Shown one piece after another: positions 24,695-33,678 of a stretch of DNA of 64,000 nucleotides; within the stretch, counting starts at the first letter, position 1, and each line of letters starts with the position of its first letter. Position numbers and translations under genes: made by a program. The stretch is from Thermus albus (GTDB lineage: Bacteria > Deinococcota > Deinococci > Deinococcales > Thermaceae), in NCBI RefSeq assembly GCF_022760855.1, contig NZ_JAKTNR010000005.1, positions 1-64,000 on the forward strand, written 5' to 3'. The notes beneath the pieces are model-generated. The model saw only the letters and a list, made by a program, of their open reading frames with translations. It did not search any database and was not told the origin of the DNA.

Positions 24695-24704
24695 GGATTC
24701 CCCT

Positions 24705-24730
24705 CCCCCTGAGGCTCAGGCCTCAGGGGG
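24705..24730 (+). terminator. Terminator hairpin after the sugar-binding protein gene
   Basis: A perfect 10-bp stem CCCCCTGAGG/CCTCAGGGGG with a 6-base loop, 10 bases after the stop codon. The T-run is lacking. The next promoter's -10 (TAAACT) starts at the very next base. Confidence 0.65.
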
Positions 24731-24736
24731 TAAACT
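24731..24736 (+). promoter_or_regulatory. -10 element for the aldehyde oxidoreductase gene
   Basis: TAAACT directly abuts the preceding terminator hairpin, and the ATG follows 6 bases later. There is no ribosome binding site, so a leaderless mRNA is likely. No -35 is recognisable. Confidence 0.35.
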
Positions 24737-24742
24737 TTGGCT

Positions 24743-26623
24743 ATGTCTAAGGGCTACCACGACCGCGTGGCCTTCGTGGACCTCTCCACGGGGCGGATCT
24801 GGTATGAGCGCTATGGCGAGGCCTTCTGGCAGCGGTTCCTGGGGGGCAGGGCCCTTGCCGCCTACCTCCTCCTAAAGCACGTGCCCAAAGGGGCAGACCC
24901 CTTGGGCCCGAAAAACGCCTTGGTCTTCGCCCCCGGTATCCTCACCGGTACCCCCATCTCCGGCTCGGGCCGCAACACCGTGGCCGCCAAGAGTCCCCTG
25001 ACGGGGGGATACGGGGATGCGGAGGCGGGTGGGTTCTTCGGCGCGGAGATGAAAAACGCTGGCCTGGACGCCTTGGTGGTCCTGGGCCAGGCGGAAGAGC
25101 CCGTGTACGTGCATGTGGAAGGGGGCCAGGTGGCCATCCATTCCGCATCCCACCTTTGGGGTAAGGACCCCCTGGAGGTAGAAGGCCTCCTTAAGGAAGC
25201 CCACGGGCCTTCTACCCGCATCGCCCAGATCGGGATCGCCGGGGAAAACCGGGTGCTCACCGCCAACATCATCCACGACCTGGCCCACTTTGCCGGGCGG
25301 GGGGGCCTGGGGGCGGTGATGGGGGCTAAACGCCTCAAGGCGGTTTCCGCCCGGGCCAGGAAGGATACCCGGCCTTCCTACCACGACCCCGCCCTCCTTA
25401 CTGCCTTGGCCCGGCGCATGGCGGGTGAGCGCATGGAAAGGGCGGCGGGTCTGGTCACCATGGGTACCGTGGGCACGGTGAAGCCCTTTAACCTGAGGGG
25501 AGTGCTCCCTAGCCACAACTTTATAGACGGCTACCTGGAAGGGGCCGAGGCCCTGGATGGCACCAGCCTGGATACCTTAGGCATCCGCATAGGCCGGGAT
25601 ACCTGCTACGCTTGCGCCATCCGTTGCAAGCAGGTGGTGAGGATTGAGGGCACGGGCAAGTACGATGTGCGCCCGGAGTACGGGGGGCCGGAGTACGAAG
25701 GACTTGGAGCCTTGGGTTCCACCTGTGGGGTCACGGACCCCTATGCCGTGACCAAGGCCAACACCCTGTGCAACCAGTACGGTCTGGACGTGATCGGGGT
25801 GGGCGTCACCATCGCCTGTGCCATGGAGGCGGTGGAGAAGGGGTATCTGGACGACGAGGGCCTGGGGCTACGCTTCGGCAACGGGGGTGCCTTGATCGCC
25901 GCCATAGAGAAGCTGGCCCGCAAGGAGGGGCGGCTTGGGGAGCTTTTGGCCCTGGGCTCGAGGCGCCTGGCGGAGGCCATCGGCCATCCCGAGCTGGCCA
26001 TGCAGGTGAAGGGCCAGGAGGTGCCCATGCACGACCCCCGGTACAAGCGGGCCCTAGGGGTGGGGTATGCGGTGAGCCCCACGGGGGCCGACCATAACCA
26101 CAACCTGCACGACACCGCCTTCGCCAAGGAGGGGAAGGCCCTGAAGGAGCTTCGCTTCTACGGGGAGGATTTTGCGCCGCTTCCCATAGAAGACCTTTCC
26201 GAGGCCAAGATCCGCATGCTCTGGACCAAGACCCGGGAACGGGGGTTTGTGAACAGCCTGGTGATGTGCGATTTCGTCCCCTGGACCCCGGAGGAGTGGC
26301 AGGAAGCCCTTTACGCGGCCACGGGCTGGCGCCTTACCCCTATGGAGATGCTGGAGGTGGGGGAGAGGACCTTGCAGCTCACCCGGCTCTTTAACCTTCG
26401 GGAGGGCATAAAGCCGGAGGAGGACCGCCTGCCCGAGCGCTTCTTCCAGCCCTTTCGGAAGGGCAACCTCGAGGCCCATCTGGACCCCGAGGCCTTCCGG
26501 GAAGGGGTGCGCGCCTACTGGCGGCTTGCAGGGTGGGGGGAGGGGGGCGTGGACCCGGAAAGGTTAAGGGCCTTGGGCCTTACGGAGTTCATCCCCCCCT
26601 CCCAAGGCCCCCATAGGGCTTGA
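24743..26623 (+). CDS. Tungsten-type aldehyde:ferredoxin oxidoreductase
   Basis: A 626-residue AOR-family enzyme, which oxidises aldehydes to acids using a tungsto- or molybdo-bispterin. The N-terminal VAFVDLSTGRIWYE and FLGGRALAAYLLL are family starts, and PLTGGYGDAEAGGFFGAEMK contributes to pterin binding. The cluster motif DTCYACAIRCKQ gives three cysteines, with a distal cysteine in NSLVMCDFVPW for the [4Fe-4S] centre. No ferredoxin or maturation gene is adjacent. The exact aldehyde substrate cannot be predicted. The ATG at 24743 is preferred to an in-frame TTG two codons earlier. Confidence 0.9.
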   Translation: MSKGYHDRVAFVDLSTGRIWYERYGEAFWQRFLGGRALAAYLLLKHVPKGADPLGPKNALVFAPGILTGTPISGSGRNTVAAKSPLTGGYGDAEAGGFFGAEMKNAGLDALVVLGQAEEPVYVHVEGGQVAIHSASHLWGKDPLEVEGLLKEAHGPSTRIAQIGIAGENRVLTANIIHDLAHFAGRGGLGAVMGAKRLKAVSARARKDTRPSYHDPALLTALARRMAGERMERAAGLVTMGTVGTVKPFNLRGVLPSHNFIDGYLEGAEALDGTSLDTLGIRIGRDTCYACAIRCKQVVRIEGTGKYDVRPEYGGPEYEGLGALGSTCGVTDPYAVTKANTLCNQYGLDVIGVGVTIACAMEAVEKGYLDDEGLGLRFGNGGALIAAIEKLARKEGRLGELLALGSRRLAEAIGHPELAMQVKGQEVPMHDPRYKRALGVGYAVSPTGADHNHNLHDTAFAKEGKALKELRFYGEDFAPLPIEDLSEAKIRMLWTKTRERGFVNSLVMCDFVPWTPEEWQEALYAATGWRLTPMEMLEVGERTLQLTRLFNLREGIKPEEDRLPERFFQPFRKGNLEAHLDPEAFREGVRAYWRLAGWGEGGVDPERLRALGLTEFIPPSQGPHRA

Positions 26624-26655
26624 AGGGGGTTCGGCTTAGCCCTTACCCATTTCGC

Positions 26656-27202
26656 CTAGGGACGAACGGAGCCCGAGAGGTTTATCCGGAAAAGCACCAA
26701 CCTATAGCCGATTGTGGCCTCTTGGCTGCTGGTGGCATCCCCCGAGATCTGGGCTCCCGCGTAGAAGGTACCGCTTTGGATGGCGGTGAGCTGACCGGGC
26801 GTCAGGTTGCCCTGTTCTTCTAGGCACACTTCGCCTTGGTTGAGCAGGGACACATCCTTACTCCCTTGCGCCAGGCGGTTGGCCTCGTTGAAGAGGTCGC
26901 TGGCACTGCCGCCCAGATAGGCGGTGTAGCTCAAGGTGCCGGCGAAGGTGGCCCCTGGGGTTTGGGAGGCAAAGCAGACCGTGTAGGCCAGGCTGGCCCC
27001 CGTGAGGTTCACCCGGGGGTCGGGGTTCCAGGTTATCTCCGCCGGCCCCAGGGTCTTGGGGTTGGGGTTAATCCCCCCCTTGCCCCACCTGGAAGGTGCC
27101 TTCCCTCTCCAGGTAGGGCAGGGCGTCCACCGGGTAGCTAAAAGGGATGCTGCAGGCGGCTAGGGCTAGGGCTAAAAAGGCCAGGTTGCGGATTTTTCCC
27201 AT
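26656..27202 (-). pseudogene. Lipoprotein gene frameshifted at a G7 tract
   Basis: From an ATG at 27202 (after GGAGGTAGGT) the product begins with a lipoprotein signal (LALAAC) and continues PFSYPVDALPYLEREGTFQVGQG. It then hits a stop just after seven consecutive G (C7 at 27073-27079 on the plus strand). With six G the frame would continue without interruption through VNLTGASLAYTVCF to the stop at 26656, giving about 181 residues. The mature protein is of unknown family, with two cysteines. Possible causes are a real mutation, a sequencing error, or slippage-dependent expression. Confidence 0.6.
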
Positions 27203-27270
27203 ACCTACCTCCGTAAGGCCAGGGGTCTTCGGTGCCCCTGCCTGCCTCCATCCTCTTCAGGGGGCCTTAC
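27203..27270 (-). promoter_or_regulatory. Branched, foldable leader before the lipoprotein gene
   Basis: On the minus strand GTAAGGCC (27270-27263) pairs with GGCCTTAC (27220-27213). Inside is a second stem AGGGG/CCCCT. The 3' outer strand is followed at once by GGAGGT, the gene's ribosome binding site. The remaining interval to 27432 contains a perfect TACCGGGG/CCCCGGTA hairpin (27313-27333) and no gene that I can see. Confidence 0.45.
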
Positions 27271-27432
27271 AGATTCCTTAAACGGGATGGTGGCCTGGGA
27301 TGCCCAGGGTCGTACCGGGGATCTTCCCCGGTAGGGTGGCCCCCGTCCCCATCCCACCCCACCTTGGCGCAAAGCCCTCCGGAGAGGCCCTTCCCTGGGG
27401 TTCATCAGGACCTGGCGAAGGGAAAAAGGGCC

Positions 27433-28107
27433 CTAAAGGGGCTCCACCACCCCTTGCCGCAGGAGGGCGGGCAAGGGGGGTTCGCCTACCTTAAGGAGGG
27501 CGTACCGGCCCCTGAGGAGGGCCAGGAGGCGAAGGGCCTTCAGGTGGGCCTCCAGGGCTTCCCGGTAGGCCCAGGCCTCCTCTGGCCCCACGGGAAGGGT
27601 TTCCCCGGTTTCCACGTCCCTTAGAAGGGCCTCCTCGAGGGGTGGGGATACTTCTCCAGGTGCCAGGACCTGGACCAAGACCACCCGCCGGGGGAGGATC
27701 TTGGGCCAGGGGAGGGGGTCCAGGCCGTCGGTGATGAGGACCAAGACCCCAGGGCCCCGGCGGAAGGCCTCTGGCCTTCCCCGTTCCAGCCGGGCGAAGG
27801 CGTCCTCCTGACGGGCGAGCTTTAGAAGGAGCCTGGCTACCTCTTCCCCATAGGCCAGCTTGCCAAAGAGGCGCATGCTTTCGCTTTCGTCCAGGTGGAT
27901 GCGGAAACGGACCCGCTCGGGGGCGGTTTCTAGGCGGGTATAGAGCCTGCCGGTCTTGGCATAGGCCCGCCAATGGACCTTGCGCACCTCGTCCCCGGGA
28001 GCGTAGGGGCGAAGCTCGTAAAACTCACCCCCTAGGCCCTTCCTTCGGGCCAGGCGCTCCCCGGGATAGGGAAGATAGGGCTTGGTGGCGATGCGGTAGC
28101 GGGTCAT
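27433..28107 (-). CDS. DUF58-domain protein, short form
   Basis: A 224-residue protein with the DUF58 signature LRPYAPGDEVRKVHWRAYAKTGRL, followed by a von Willebrand A-like region (IHLDESESMRLFG ... VLVLITDGLDPLP). DUF58 proteins usually accompany a MoxR ATPase in chaperone-like modules. Neither a MoxR gene nor the family's usual N-terminal membrane helices are present here. The ATG at 28107 overlaps the nrdJ stop as ATGA, so it is the last gene of the his-glpX-nrdJ operon. Its function is unknown. Confidence 0.8.
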   Translation of the reverse strand: MTRYRIATKPYLPYPGERLARRKGLGGEFYELRPYAPGDEVRKVHWRAYAKTGRLYTRLETAPERVRFRIHLDESESMRLFGKLAYGEEVARLLLKLARQEDAFARLERGRPEAFRRGPGVLVLITDGLDPLPWPKILPRRVVLVQVLAPGEVSPPLEEALLRDVETGETLPVGPEEAWAYREALEAHLKALRLLALLRGRYALLKVGEPPLPALLRQGVVEPL

Positions 28108-29864
28108 GCCGTTTGGCAGAAGGTGCAGACCCCCACCGGGGGTAAGGGTTCCACCACCTCCTCCCGGCTTCCCTCCCGGAAGACGGTGATCCCCTTGCAC
28201 CCTTCCTTCCAGGCGGTGAGGAAAAGCCCTTCCACCACCTCCTTGGGGGTTTCCTGGGGGAGGTTCACCGTGGAAGAGATGCTCTGGTCCACATGGCGCT
28301 GCAAAAGGGCTTGGAGGCGCACCCTTTGGAAAGGATCCACGGTATGGGCCGTGGGCCAGTCCGGTATCGCCCCCTTCTTTTCCCGGCGGTACCGTACAAG
28401 AAGGGGATGCTCCGCCAAAAACGCCTGCCCTCCAGCATGCCGCAGGTAGGTGAGGGCGAAGATGGGCTCAATGCCGCTCGTCACCCCCGCCAGGATGGAG
28501 ATGGAGCCCGTGGGGGCGATGGAGATGAGGGCTGCGTTCCTAAGGCCCTTTTCTATCTCCCGCACCAGGGCTTCGGGCAACGCCTGGATGAAGGGGCTTT
28601 GCACGTGCTCCTTGGGGTCAAAGGCTGGGAAGGGACCCCTTTTCCGGGCCAAGCGGGTGCTTTCCCAATAGGCGGCTTCCTTGATGCGCCGTATGACCTC
28701 TTCGGAAAGCCTTAGGCTTTCCTGGGAGCCGTAGGGAAGCCCCAACATGGCCAGCATGTCCGCTAGGCCCATCACCCCAAGGCCGATCCTCCGGCTTCTC
28801 AGGGAGGCTTCCCTTTGGGCCCTTAGGGGGTGGCGGTTTTTTCCCAGGTCCACCACGGCATCCAAAAAGCGCACCGCCAAGCGGGTGGCCTCCTCGAGGC
28901 CAGCCCAGTCCAGGCGGGCCCTTTCCCCAAAGGGTTCCTGCACGAAGGCGGCCAGGTTCAGGCTTCCCAGGTTGCAGGCCCCGTAGGGCTCCATGGGCAC
29001 CTCCCCGCAGACGTTGACCCCCTCCACCTCCATCCCCCCGTACTGGGCCGTGGCCCAGGTGCGCACCCGGTCCCAGAAGAGGAGGCCGGGCTCGGCGCTT
29101 TGCCAGGCGGCCTCCACCAGGGTGTCCCAGGCTTCCTTGGCCCGGATGGTACGGGCCACGTGCTCCCGGGGTGTGGTGAAGGAAAGGGGCCAGGGTTCAT
29201 CGGCTAAGGCGGCCTGCAAGAAGGCGTCCGTGGCCCTTAGGGAGATGTTGGCGTGGCGCACCCGGCTGCGCTCGGGATCGGTTTTGGCCTGGAGGAACTC
29301 CAGGAGATCTGGGTGACGGTCGGAAAAGGTGAGCATCAGAGCCCCTCGCCGGCCTCCGCTAGCCCCCATAACCCCCGCCAGGGTGGAAAAGAGCTCCATG
29401 AAGCTCACCGCCCCCGAGCTTTCCACCCCGGCGTTGCCCACCTTGGCCCCTTTAGGCCTTAGGACATCGGCGTTGGTGCCCACCCCACCCCCGTAGGCAA
29501 AGGTGCGGGCGGCCTCGTCCAGGAAGCGGGTGATCCCTTTTACCGAGTCCTCCCGGATGGGAATGTAGTAGCAGTTGAAGAGGGTGGAGCGGCGCCAGTT
29601 GCCTAGGCCGAAGAGGATACGGCCTCCGGGGACGAAGCGAAAATCGGAGAAGAGCCAGAAAAACTCCCGCTTGGCTCCCTTTTCCACCCGGGTAGCCCCC
29701 TGGACCAGCCGCTGCCACATCTCCTCCGGGGTGGCCTCCAGGAGGCTACCCTCCGGGTCCCTTAGGGCATAGCGGTTCAGGAAAACAGAGGCCCTTAGCT
29801 CATCTTCCTGGAAGAAATCCAGGGCAAGCCTGAGGGCCTCCTCTTGGGTGTACCTCCGGGGCAC
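28104..29864 (-). CDS. nrdJ: Adenosylcobalamin-dependent (class II) ribonucleotide reductase
   Basis: A 586-residue class II reductase that makes deoxyribonucleotides without oxygen dependence. Family segments are clear: LFNCYYIPI with the first redox cysteine, RTFAYGGGVGTNADVLRPKGA, the radical-site region CNLGSLNLAAFV, SIAPTGSISILAGVTSGIEP, and a C-terminal CTFC pair that re-reduces the active site. It is on the short side for the class, without an ATP-cone. It is cotranscribed with glpX upstream and DUF58 downstream. No cobalamin riboswitch is visible before it. Confidence 0.92.
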   Translation of the reverse strand: MPRRYTQEEALRLALDFFQEDELRASVFLNRYALRDPEGSLLEATPEEMWQRLVQGATRVEKGAKREFFWLFSDFRFVPGGRILFGLGNWRRSTLFNCYYIPIREDSVKGITRFLDEAARTFAYGGGVGTNADVLRPKGAKVGNAGVESSGAVSFMELFSTLAGVMGASGGRRGALMLTFSDRHPDLLEFLQAKTDPERSRVRHANISLRATDAFLQAALADEPWPLSFTTPREHVARTIRAKEAWDTLVEAAWQSAEPGLLFWDRVRTWATAQYGGMEVEGVNVCGEVPMEPYGACNLGSLNLAAFVQEPFGERARLDWAGLEEATRLAVRFLDAVVDLGKNRHPLRAQREASLRSRRIGLGVMGLADMLAMLGLPYGSQESLRLSEEVIRRIKEAAYWESTRLARKRGPFPAFDPKEHVQSPFIQALPEALVREIEKGLRNAALISIAPTGSISILAGVTSGIEPIFALTYLRHAGGQAFLAEHPLLVRYRREKKGAIPDWPTAHTVDPFQRVRLQALLQRHVDQSISSTVNLPQETPKEVVEGLFLTAWKEGCKGITVFREGSREEVVEPLPPVGVCTFCQTA

Positions 29865-29873
29865 GCCCTTAGT

Positions 29874-30842
29874 CTACACGCGGATGGTGACCCGGGCTCC
29901 GGTTTCAAAGAGGTGGATGGAGTCTATGAAGCGCACGGTGCGGGTGGTGTGCCCTAGAACGATGGAGTGGGTGCGGGCCCCGCCCCCGAAGAAGCGCACC
30001 CCCTGGAGGATGTCCCCATCGGTGATGCCGGTGGCGGCGAAGACGATCTCCTTGCCCGGGGCCAGGTCCTCGGTGCGGTAGATGCGGTTTTCGTCCCCTC
30101 CCATGGCCTTTAGCCGGGCCCGCTCCTCCTCGTTTTGCGGGGTGAAGCGGGCCTGGATCTCCCCACCCAGGCACTTGAGGGCGGCGGCGGCCAAGACTCC
30201 CTCTGGGGCCCCACCGATCCCCATCACCGCATGGACTCCAGTGCCCCGGATGGCGGCGGCCAGGGCGGCGATCACGTCGCCATCGGAGATGAGCTTGACC
30301 CGGGCTCCGGCCTCGCGGATTTCCCGGATGAGGCGCTCGTGGCGTGGGCGGTCCAGGACCACGATGACCAGGTCCTCCACCGCACGCCCAAGCGCCAAGG
30401 CCAAGGCCTTGAGGTTGGCGGAGGCGGGCCAGGAAAGATCCACCAGCCCGGCGGCGGGGGGAGGCACGATTAGCTTTTCCATATACATGTCGGGAGCGTG
30501 GAAGAGACCGCCCCTCTCGCTGATGGCGATGACGGTTACGGCGTTGGGTAGGCCCTTGGCCGCGGTGGTGGTGCCCTCCACGGGGTCCACGGCGATATCC
30601 ACCTCCACCCCGCCTTGGCCCAGCACCTCCCCGATGTAGAGCATGGGGGCCTCGTCCATCTCCCCCTCGCCGATCACCACCGTGCCCTTGATGGGAAGCT
30701 CGTTCAGGACCCGGCGCATGGCCTGGGTTCCCGCCTCGTCCACGGCGTCCTTATCCCCCTTGCCCGCCAGGCGGCTTGCGGCAAGGGCGGCTTGCTCGGT
30801 AACCCGCACCACCTCGAGGACCAGCCGGCGTTCTATTTCCAT
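29874..30842 (-). CDS. glpX: Fructose-1,6-bisphosphatase class II
   Basis: A 322-residue GlpX-type enzyme that hydrolyses fructose 1,6-bisphosphate in gluconeogenesis. The metal and substrate motifs are [15 protein letters not shown] and [17 protein letters not shown], followed by the family [11 protein letters not shown] and [16 protein letters not shown]. The length is standard. It lies 17 bases after hisIE and 9 bases before nrdJ, so it appears to be part of the same transcript. Confidence 0.94.
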   Translation of the reverse strand: MEIERRLVLEVVRVTEQAALAASRLAGKGDKDAVDEAGTQAMRRVLNELPIKGTVVIGEGEMDEAPMLYIGEVLGQGGVEVDIAVDPVEGTTTAAKGLPNAVTVIAISERGGLFHAPDMYMEKLIVPPPAAGLVDLSWPASANLKALALALGRAVEDLVIVVLDRPRHERLIREIREAGARVKLISDGDVIAALAAAIRGTGVHAVMGIGGAPEGVLAAAALKCLGGEIQARFTPQNEEERARLKAMGGDENRIYRTEDLAPGKEIVFAATGITDGDILQGVRFFGGGARTHSIVLGHTTRTVRFIDSIHLFETGARVTIRV

Positions 30843-30859
30843 GCTTCCATCATATAGGC

Positions 30860-31498
30860 CTAGGAGGCGGCACCGGGTTCTGGCTTAGGGCGGTGCCGTT
30901 GCCATAGGGTTTGGGCCAGGTCCTCGAGGCTGACCCCAGTTTCCGCCAGCACCAAGAGGAGGTGGAAGAGGAGATCCGCGGCCTCCCAGCGCACCTCCTC
31001 AGGGTTTTGGTTTTTGGCGGCGAGGATCACTTCACCGGCCTCCTCCCCGATCTTCTTCAGGATGCGGTCTAGGCCCGCTTGGTGGAGCTTGGCCACGTAG
31101 CTTCCCTCGGGGAGGGTCTTTAGGCGCTCCTGGATGGTGGCGTAGACCTGGGCCAGGACAAAGCCCAGGCTGGGCTTTCCCGGAAGGAGGGGGCGGTGGA
31201 AGCAACTCCTTTCCCCGGTGTGGCACGCGGGGCCATGGGGCAAGACCCTGTAGACCACCGCATCCCCGTCGCAGTCTAAGAGGACCTCCACCACCTCCTG
31301 GATGTTCCCCGAGGTCTCCCCCTTGCGCCAAAGGGCCTTTCGGCTTCGGCTATAGAAGGTGCTCCGCCTGGTCCTTAGGGTTTCCTCCAGGGCTTCCCGG
31401 TTGGCGTAGGCCAGGGTCAGGACCTCACCCGTCTTGGCGTCCTGGACCACCACGGGCACCAGGCCCTCTGGGCTAAACTTCACCTGGGATAGGTCCAT
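30860..31498 (-). CDS. hisIE: Bifunctional phosphoribosyl-AMP cyclohydrolase / phosphoribosyl-ATP pyrophosphatase
   Basis: A 212-residue fusion catalysing the second and third steps of histidine synthesis. Residues to about 115 form HisI, with the metal cysteines in [28 protein letters not shown]. The rest is HisE, with [35 protein letters not shown] and [13 protein letters not shown]-like helices. It starts within the last 26 bases of hisF. Confidence 0.94.
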   Translation of the reverse strand: MDLSQVKFSPEGLVPVVVQDAKTGEVLTLAYANREALEETLRTRRSTFYSRSRKALWRKGETSGNIQEVVEVLLDCDGDAVVYRVLPHGPACHTGERSCFHRPLLPGKPSLGFVLAQVYATIQERLKTLPEGSYVAKLHQAGLDRILKKIGEEAGEVILAAKNQNPEEVRWEAADLLFHLLLVLAETGVSLEDLAQTLWQRHRPKPEPGAAS

Positions 31499-32252
31499 CT
31501 AGGCGTACCTCCAGGCCCTTTTGGGCCAAAAACTCCTTGAGTTTTGGGATGGGGATTTCCCCGAAGTGGAAGACGCTGGCCGCCAAGGCGGCATCAGCCC
31601 CGGCCAGGAAAGCTTCCAGGAAATGCTCCATGTTTCCCGCCCCGCCGCTGGCGATCACCGGCACGTTCACCGCTTCGGCCACCAGGCGGGTAAGGGTTAG
31701 GTCGTAGCCCGCCTTGGTGCCGTCGCGGTCCATGCTGGTGAGGAGGATCTCCCCAGCGCCAAGCTCAGCTCCCCGCACCGCCCATTCCACCGCGTGAAGC
31801 CCGGTGGGGATGCGTCCCCCGGCGATATGGACCTCGGGGAAATCCCCCCTCCAGCGGGCATCAATGGCCAAGACCACCGCCTGGGAACCGAAATGCTCCG
31901 CCAGCTCTTGGATGAGCTCGGGCCGTTTCACGGCAGCCGAGTTCACGCTCACCTTGTCAGCCCCGGCCAGAAGGAGCCTCCTGGCGTCCTCCAAGGAACG
32001 TACCCCACCCCCCACGGCCAGGGGGATGAAGACCCGTTCCGCCACCTGGGCCACCACCTCCAGGAGGATGGCCCGCTCCTCATGGGTGGCGGAGATGTCC
32101 AGGAAGACCAGCTCGTCGGCCCCCGCCTGGTCGTAGGCCTGGGCGGCTTCTATGGGGTCCCCGGCGTCGCGGAGGTTGACGAAGTTTACCCCCTTTACCA
32201 CGCGTCCCGCGTGGACGTCCAGGCAGGGGATGATGCGCTTGGCTAGGCTCAT
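31473..32252 (-). CDS. hisF: Imidazole glycerol phosphate synthase cyclase subunit
   Basis: A 259-residue TIM barrel that closes the imidazole ring with ammonia supplied by HisH. The start [28 protein letters not shown], the phosphate loops [14 protein letters not shown] and [13 protein letters not shown], and catalytic aspartates in CLDV and SMDRDGT are all present. It is first in the hisF-hisIE-glpX-nrdJ-DUF58 operon and has a -35/-10 pair about 60 bases upstream. Confidence 0.95.
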   Translation of the reverse strand: MSLAKRIIPCLDVHAGRVVKGVNFVNLRDAGDPIEAAQAYDQAGADELVFLDISATHEERAILLEVVAQVAERVFIPLAVGGGVRSLEDARRLLLAGADKVSVNSAAVKRPELIQELAEHFGSQAVVLAIDARWRGDFPEVHIAGGRIPTGLHAVEWAVRGAELGAGEILLTSMDRDGTKAGYDLTLTRLVAEAVNVPVIASGGAGNMEHFLEAFLAGADAALAASVFHFGEIPIPKLKEFLAQKGLEVRLDGPIPGEV

Positions 32253-32308
32253 AGGGGAAATGTCCTATGGATTTCCGCGGCAAACCGGTACCACGCCGTC
32301 ATAGGGCC

Positions 32309-32337
32309 ATTCTACCCACTAGGCCATCTTTTCCCAA
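32309..32337 (-). promoter_or_regulatory. Promoter of the hisF operon
   Basis: On the minus strand TTGGGA (32337-32332), 17 bases, then TAGAAT (32314-32309). It gives a leader of about 50 bases before the hisF ATG. Confidence 0.6.
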
Positions 32338-32351
32338 GGGCCTGCGGATGG

Positions 32352-32357
32352 TAGCAT
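32352..32357 (+). promoter_or_regulatory. -10 element for trmFO
   Basis: TAGCAT ends 7 bases before the trmFO ATG, and there is no ribosome binding site between them. This is the geometry of leaderless transcription. Confidence 0.4.
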
Positions 32358-32364
32358 CTAAAAG

Positions 32365-33678
32365 ATGGATCGGGTAACGGTGGTGGGTGGGGGCCTGGCG
32401 GGAAGCGAGGCCGCCTGGACCCTGGCGCGGCTTGGGGTGCCGGTACGCCTCTATGAGATGCGCCCCCAAAGGATGACCCCGGCCCACGCCACGGGGTACT
32501 TGGCGGAAATCGTCTGCTCCAACTCCTTGGGGGGCGAGGGGCCTGCCAACGCCAAGGGATTCCTCCAGGCGGAGATGCGCCAGGCGGGGAGCCTTGTGAT
32601 GGAGGCGGCCTATAGGGCCCGGGTGCCGGCAGGTGGGGCCTTGGCCGTGGACCGGGAGGAGTTCAGCCAGTACATTACGGAAAAGCTTTCCCGGCACCCC
32701 CTGGTGGAGGTGGTGCGGGAGGAGGTGGCGGAGATCCCCGAAAGCCCGGCCATTCTGGCCACGGGACCCCTTACCTCCGATGCCCTTTCCGAGGCCATCC
32801 GGCGCCGCTTTGGCGACCATTTCCTCAGCTACTTTGATGCGGCAAGCCCCATCGTCCTTTACGAGAGCATAGACCTGGAGAAGTGCTTCCGCGCCGGGCG
32901 CTACGCTCAGGAGGCGGACTACCTGAACTGCCCCATGACCGAGGAGGAGTACCGGCGCTTCCATGAGGCCCTCTTGCAGGCGGAGGAGCACGTCCCCCAC
33001 GAGTGGGAGAAACGGGAATTTTTTGAAGCCTGCGTGCCGGTGGAGGAACTGGCCCGCCGGGGCTACCAGACCCTCCTCTTTGGCCCCATGAAGCCGGTGG
33101 GCCTTAAAGACCCCAGGACGGGTAAGGAGCCCTTTGCCGTGGTGCAGCTTCGCCAAGAGGACAAGGCGGGGCGGATGTGGAGCCTGGTGGGCTTCCAAAC
33201 CGGGCTCAAGTGGCCCGAGCAGAAGCGGCTTATTCAGATGATCCCGGGCCTGGAAGGGGCCGAGATCGTGCGCTACGGGGTGATGCACCGCAACACCTAT
33301 CTAAACGCCCCTCTTCTCTTGCGGGAGACCCTGGAGTTCAAGGAGGAGGAAGGCCTCTTCGCTGCCGGGGTGCTGGCGGGGGTGGAGGGTTACCTGGAAA
33401 GCGCCGCCACGGGGTTTCTGGCGGGGCTGAACGCTGCCAGGCGGGCGCTGGGGCTGAGGCCCGTGGTTCCCCCGGAGGAGAGCATGCTGGGAGGGCTGGT
33501 CCGTTTCCTGGCCACCGCCAACCCCCAGGGCTTCCAGCCCATGTACGCCAACTGGGGCCTGGTGCCCCCTGTGGAGGGGAGGATGGGGAAGAGGGAGAAG
33601 CGGGAGGCCATGTACCATCGGGGCCTTAGGGCGTTTGCGGAATGGCTGGCCTCCCTAGGGGTGGTCGCCTCCACCTAG
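32365..33678 (+). CDS. trmFO: Folate/FAD-dependent tRNA (uracil-54-C5)-methyltransferase TrmFO
   Basis: The enzyme makes m5U54 in tRNA using methylenetetrahydrofolate and FADH2; in Thermus this base is the precursor of the thermostabilising 2-thiothymidine. The 437-residue protein begins with the FAD fold VTVVGGGLAGSEAAW. It has the family segments AEIVCSNSLGGEGPANAKGFLQAEM and CPMTEEEY, plus the C-terminal FQPMYANWGLVPP. It converges on murE with a 24-base overlap of the coding ends. Confidence 0.95.
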   Translation: MDRVTVVGGGLAGSEAAWTLARLGVPVRLYEMRPQRMTPAHATGYLAEIVCSNSLGGEGPANAKGFLQAEMRQAGSLVMEAAYRARVPAGGALAVDREEFSQYITEKLSRHPLVEVVREEVAEIPESPAILATGPLTSDALSEAIRRRFGDHFLSYFDAASPIVLYESIDLEKCFRAGRYAQEADYLNCPMTEEEYRRFHEALLQAEEHVPHEWEKREFFEACVPVEELARRGYQTLLFGPMKPVGLKDPRTGKEPFAVVQLRQEDKAGRMWSLVGFQTGLKWPEQKRLIQMIPGLEGAEIVRYGVMHRNTYLNAPLLLRETLEFKEEEGLFAAGVLAGVEGYLESAATGFLAGLNAARRALGLRPVVPPEESMLGGLVRFLATANPQGFQPMYANWGLVPPVEGRMGKREKREAMYHRGLRAFAEWLASLGVVAST

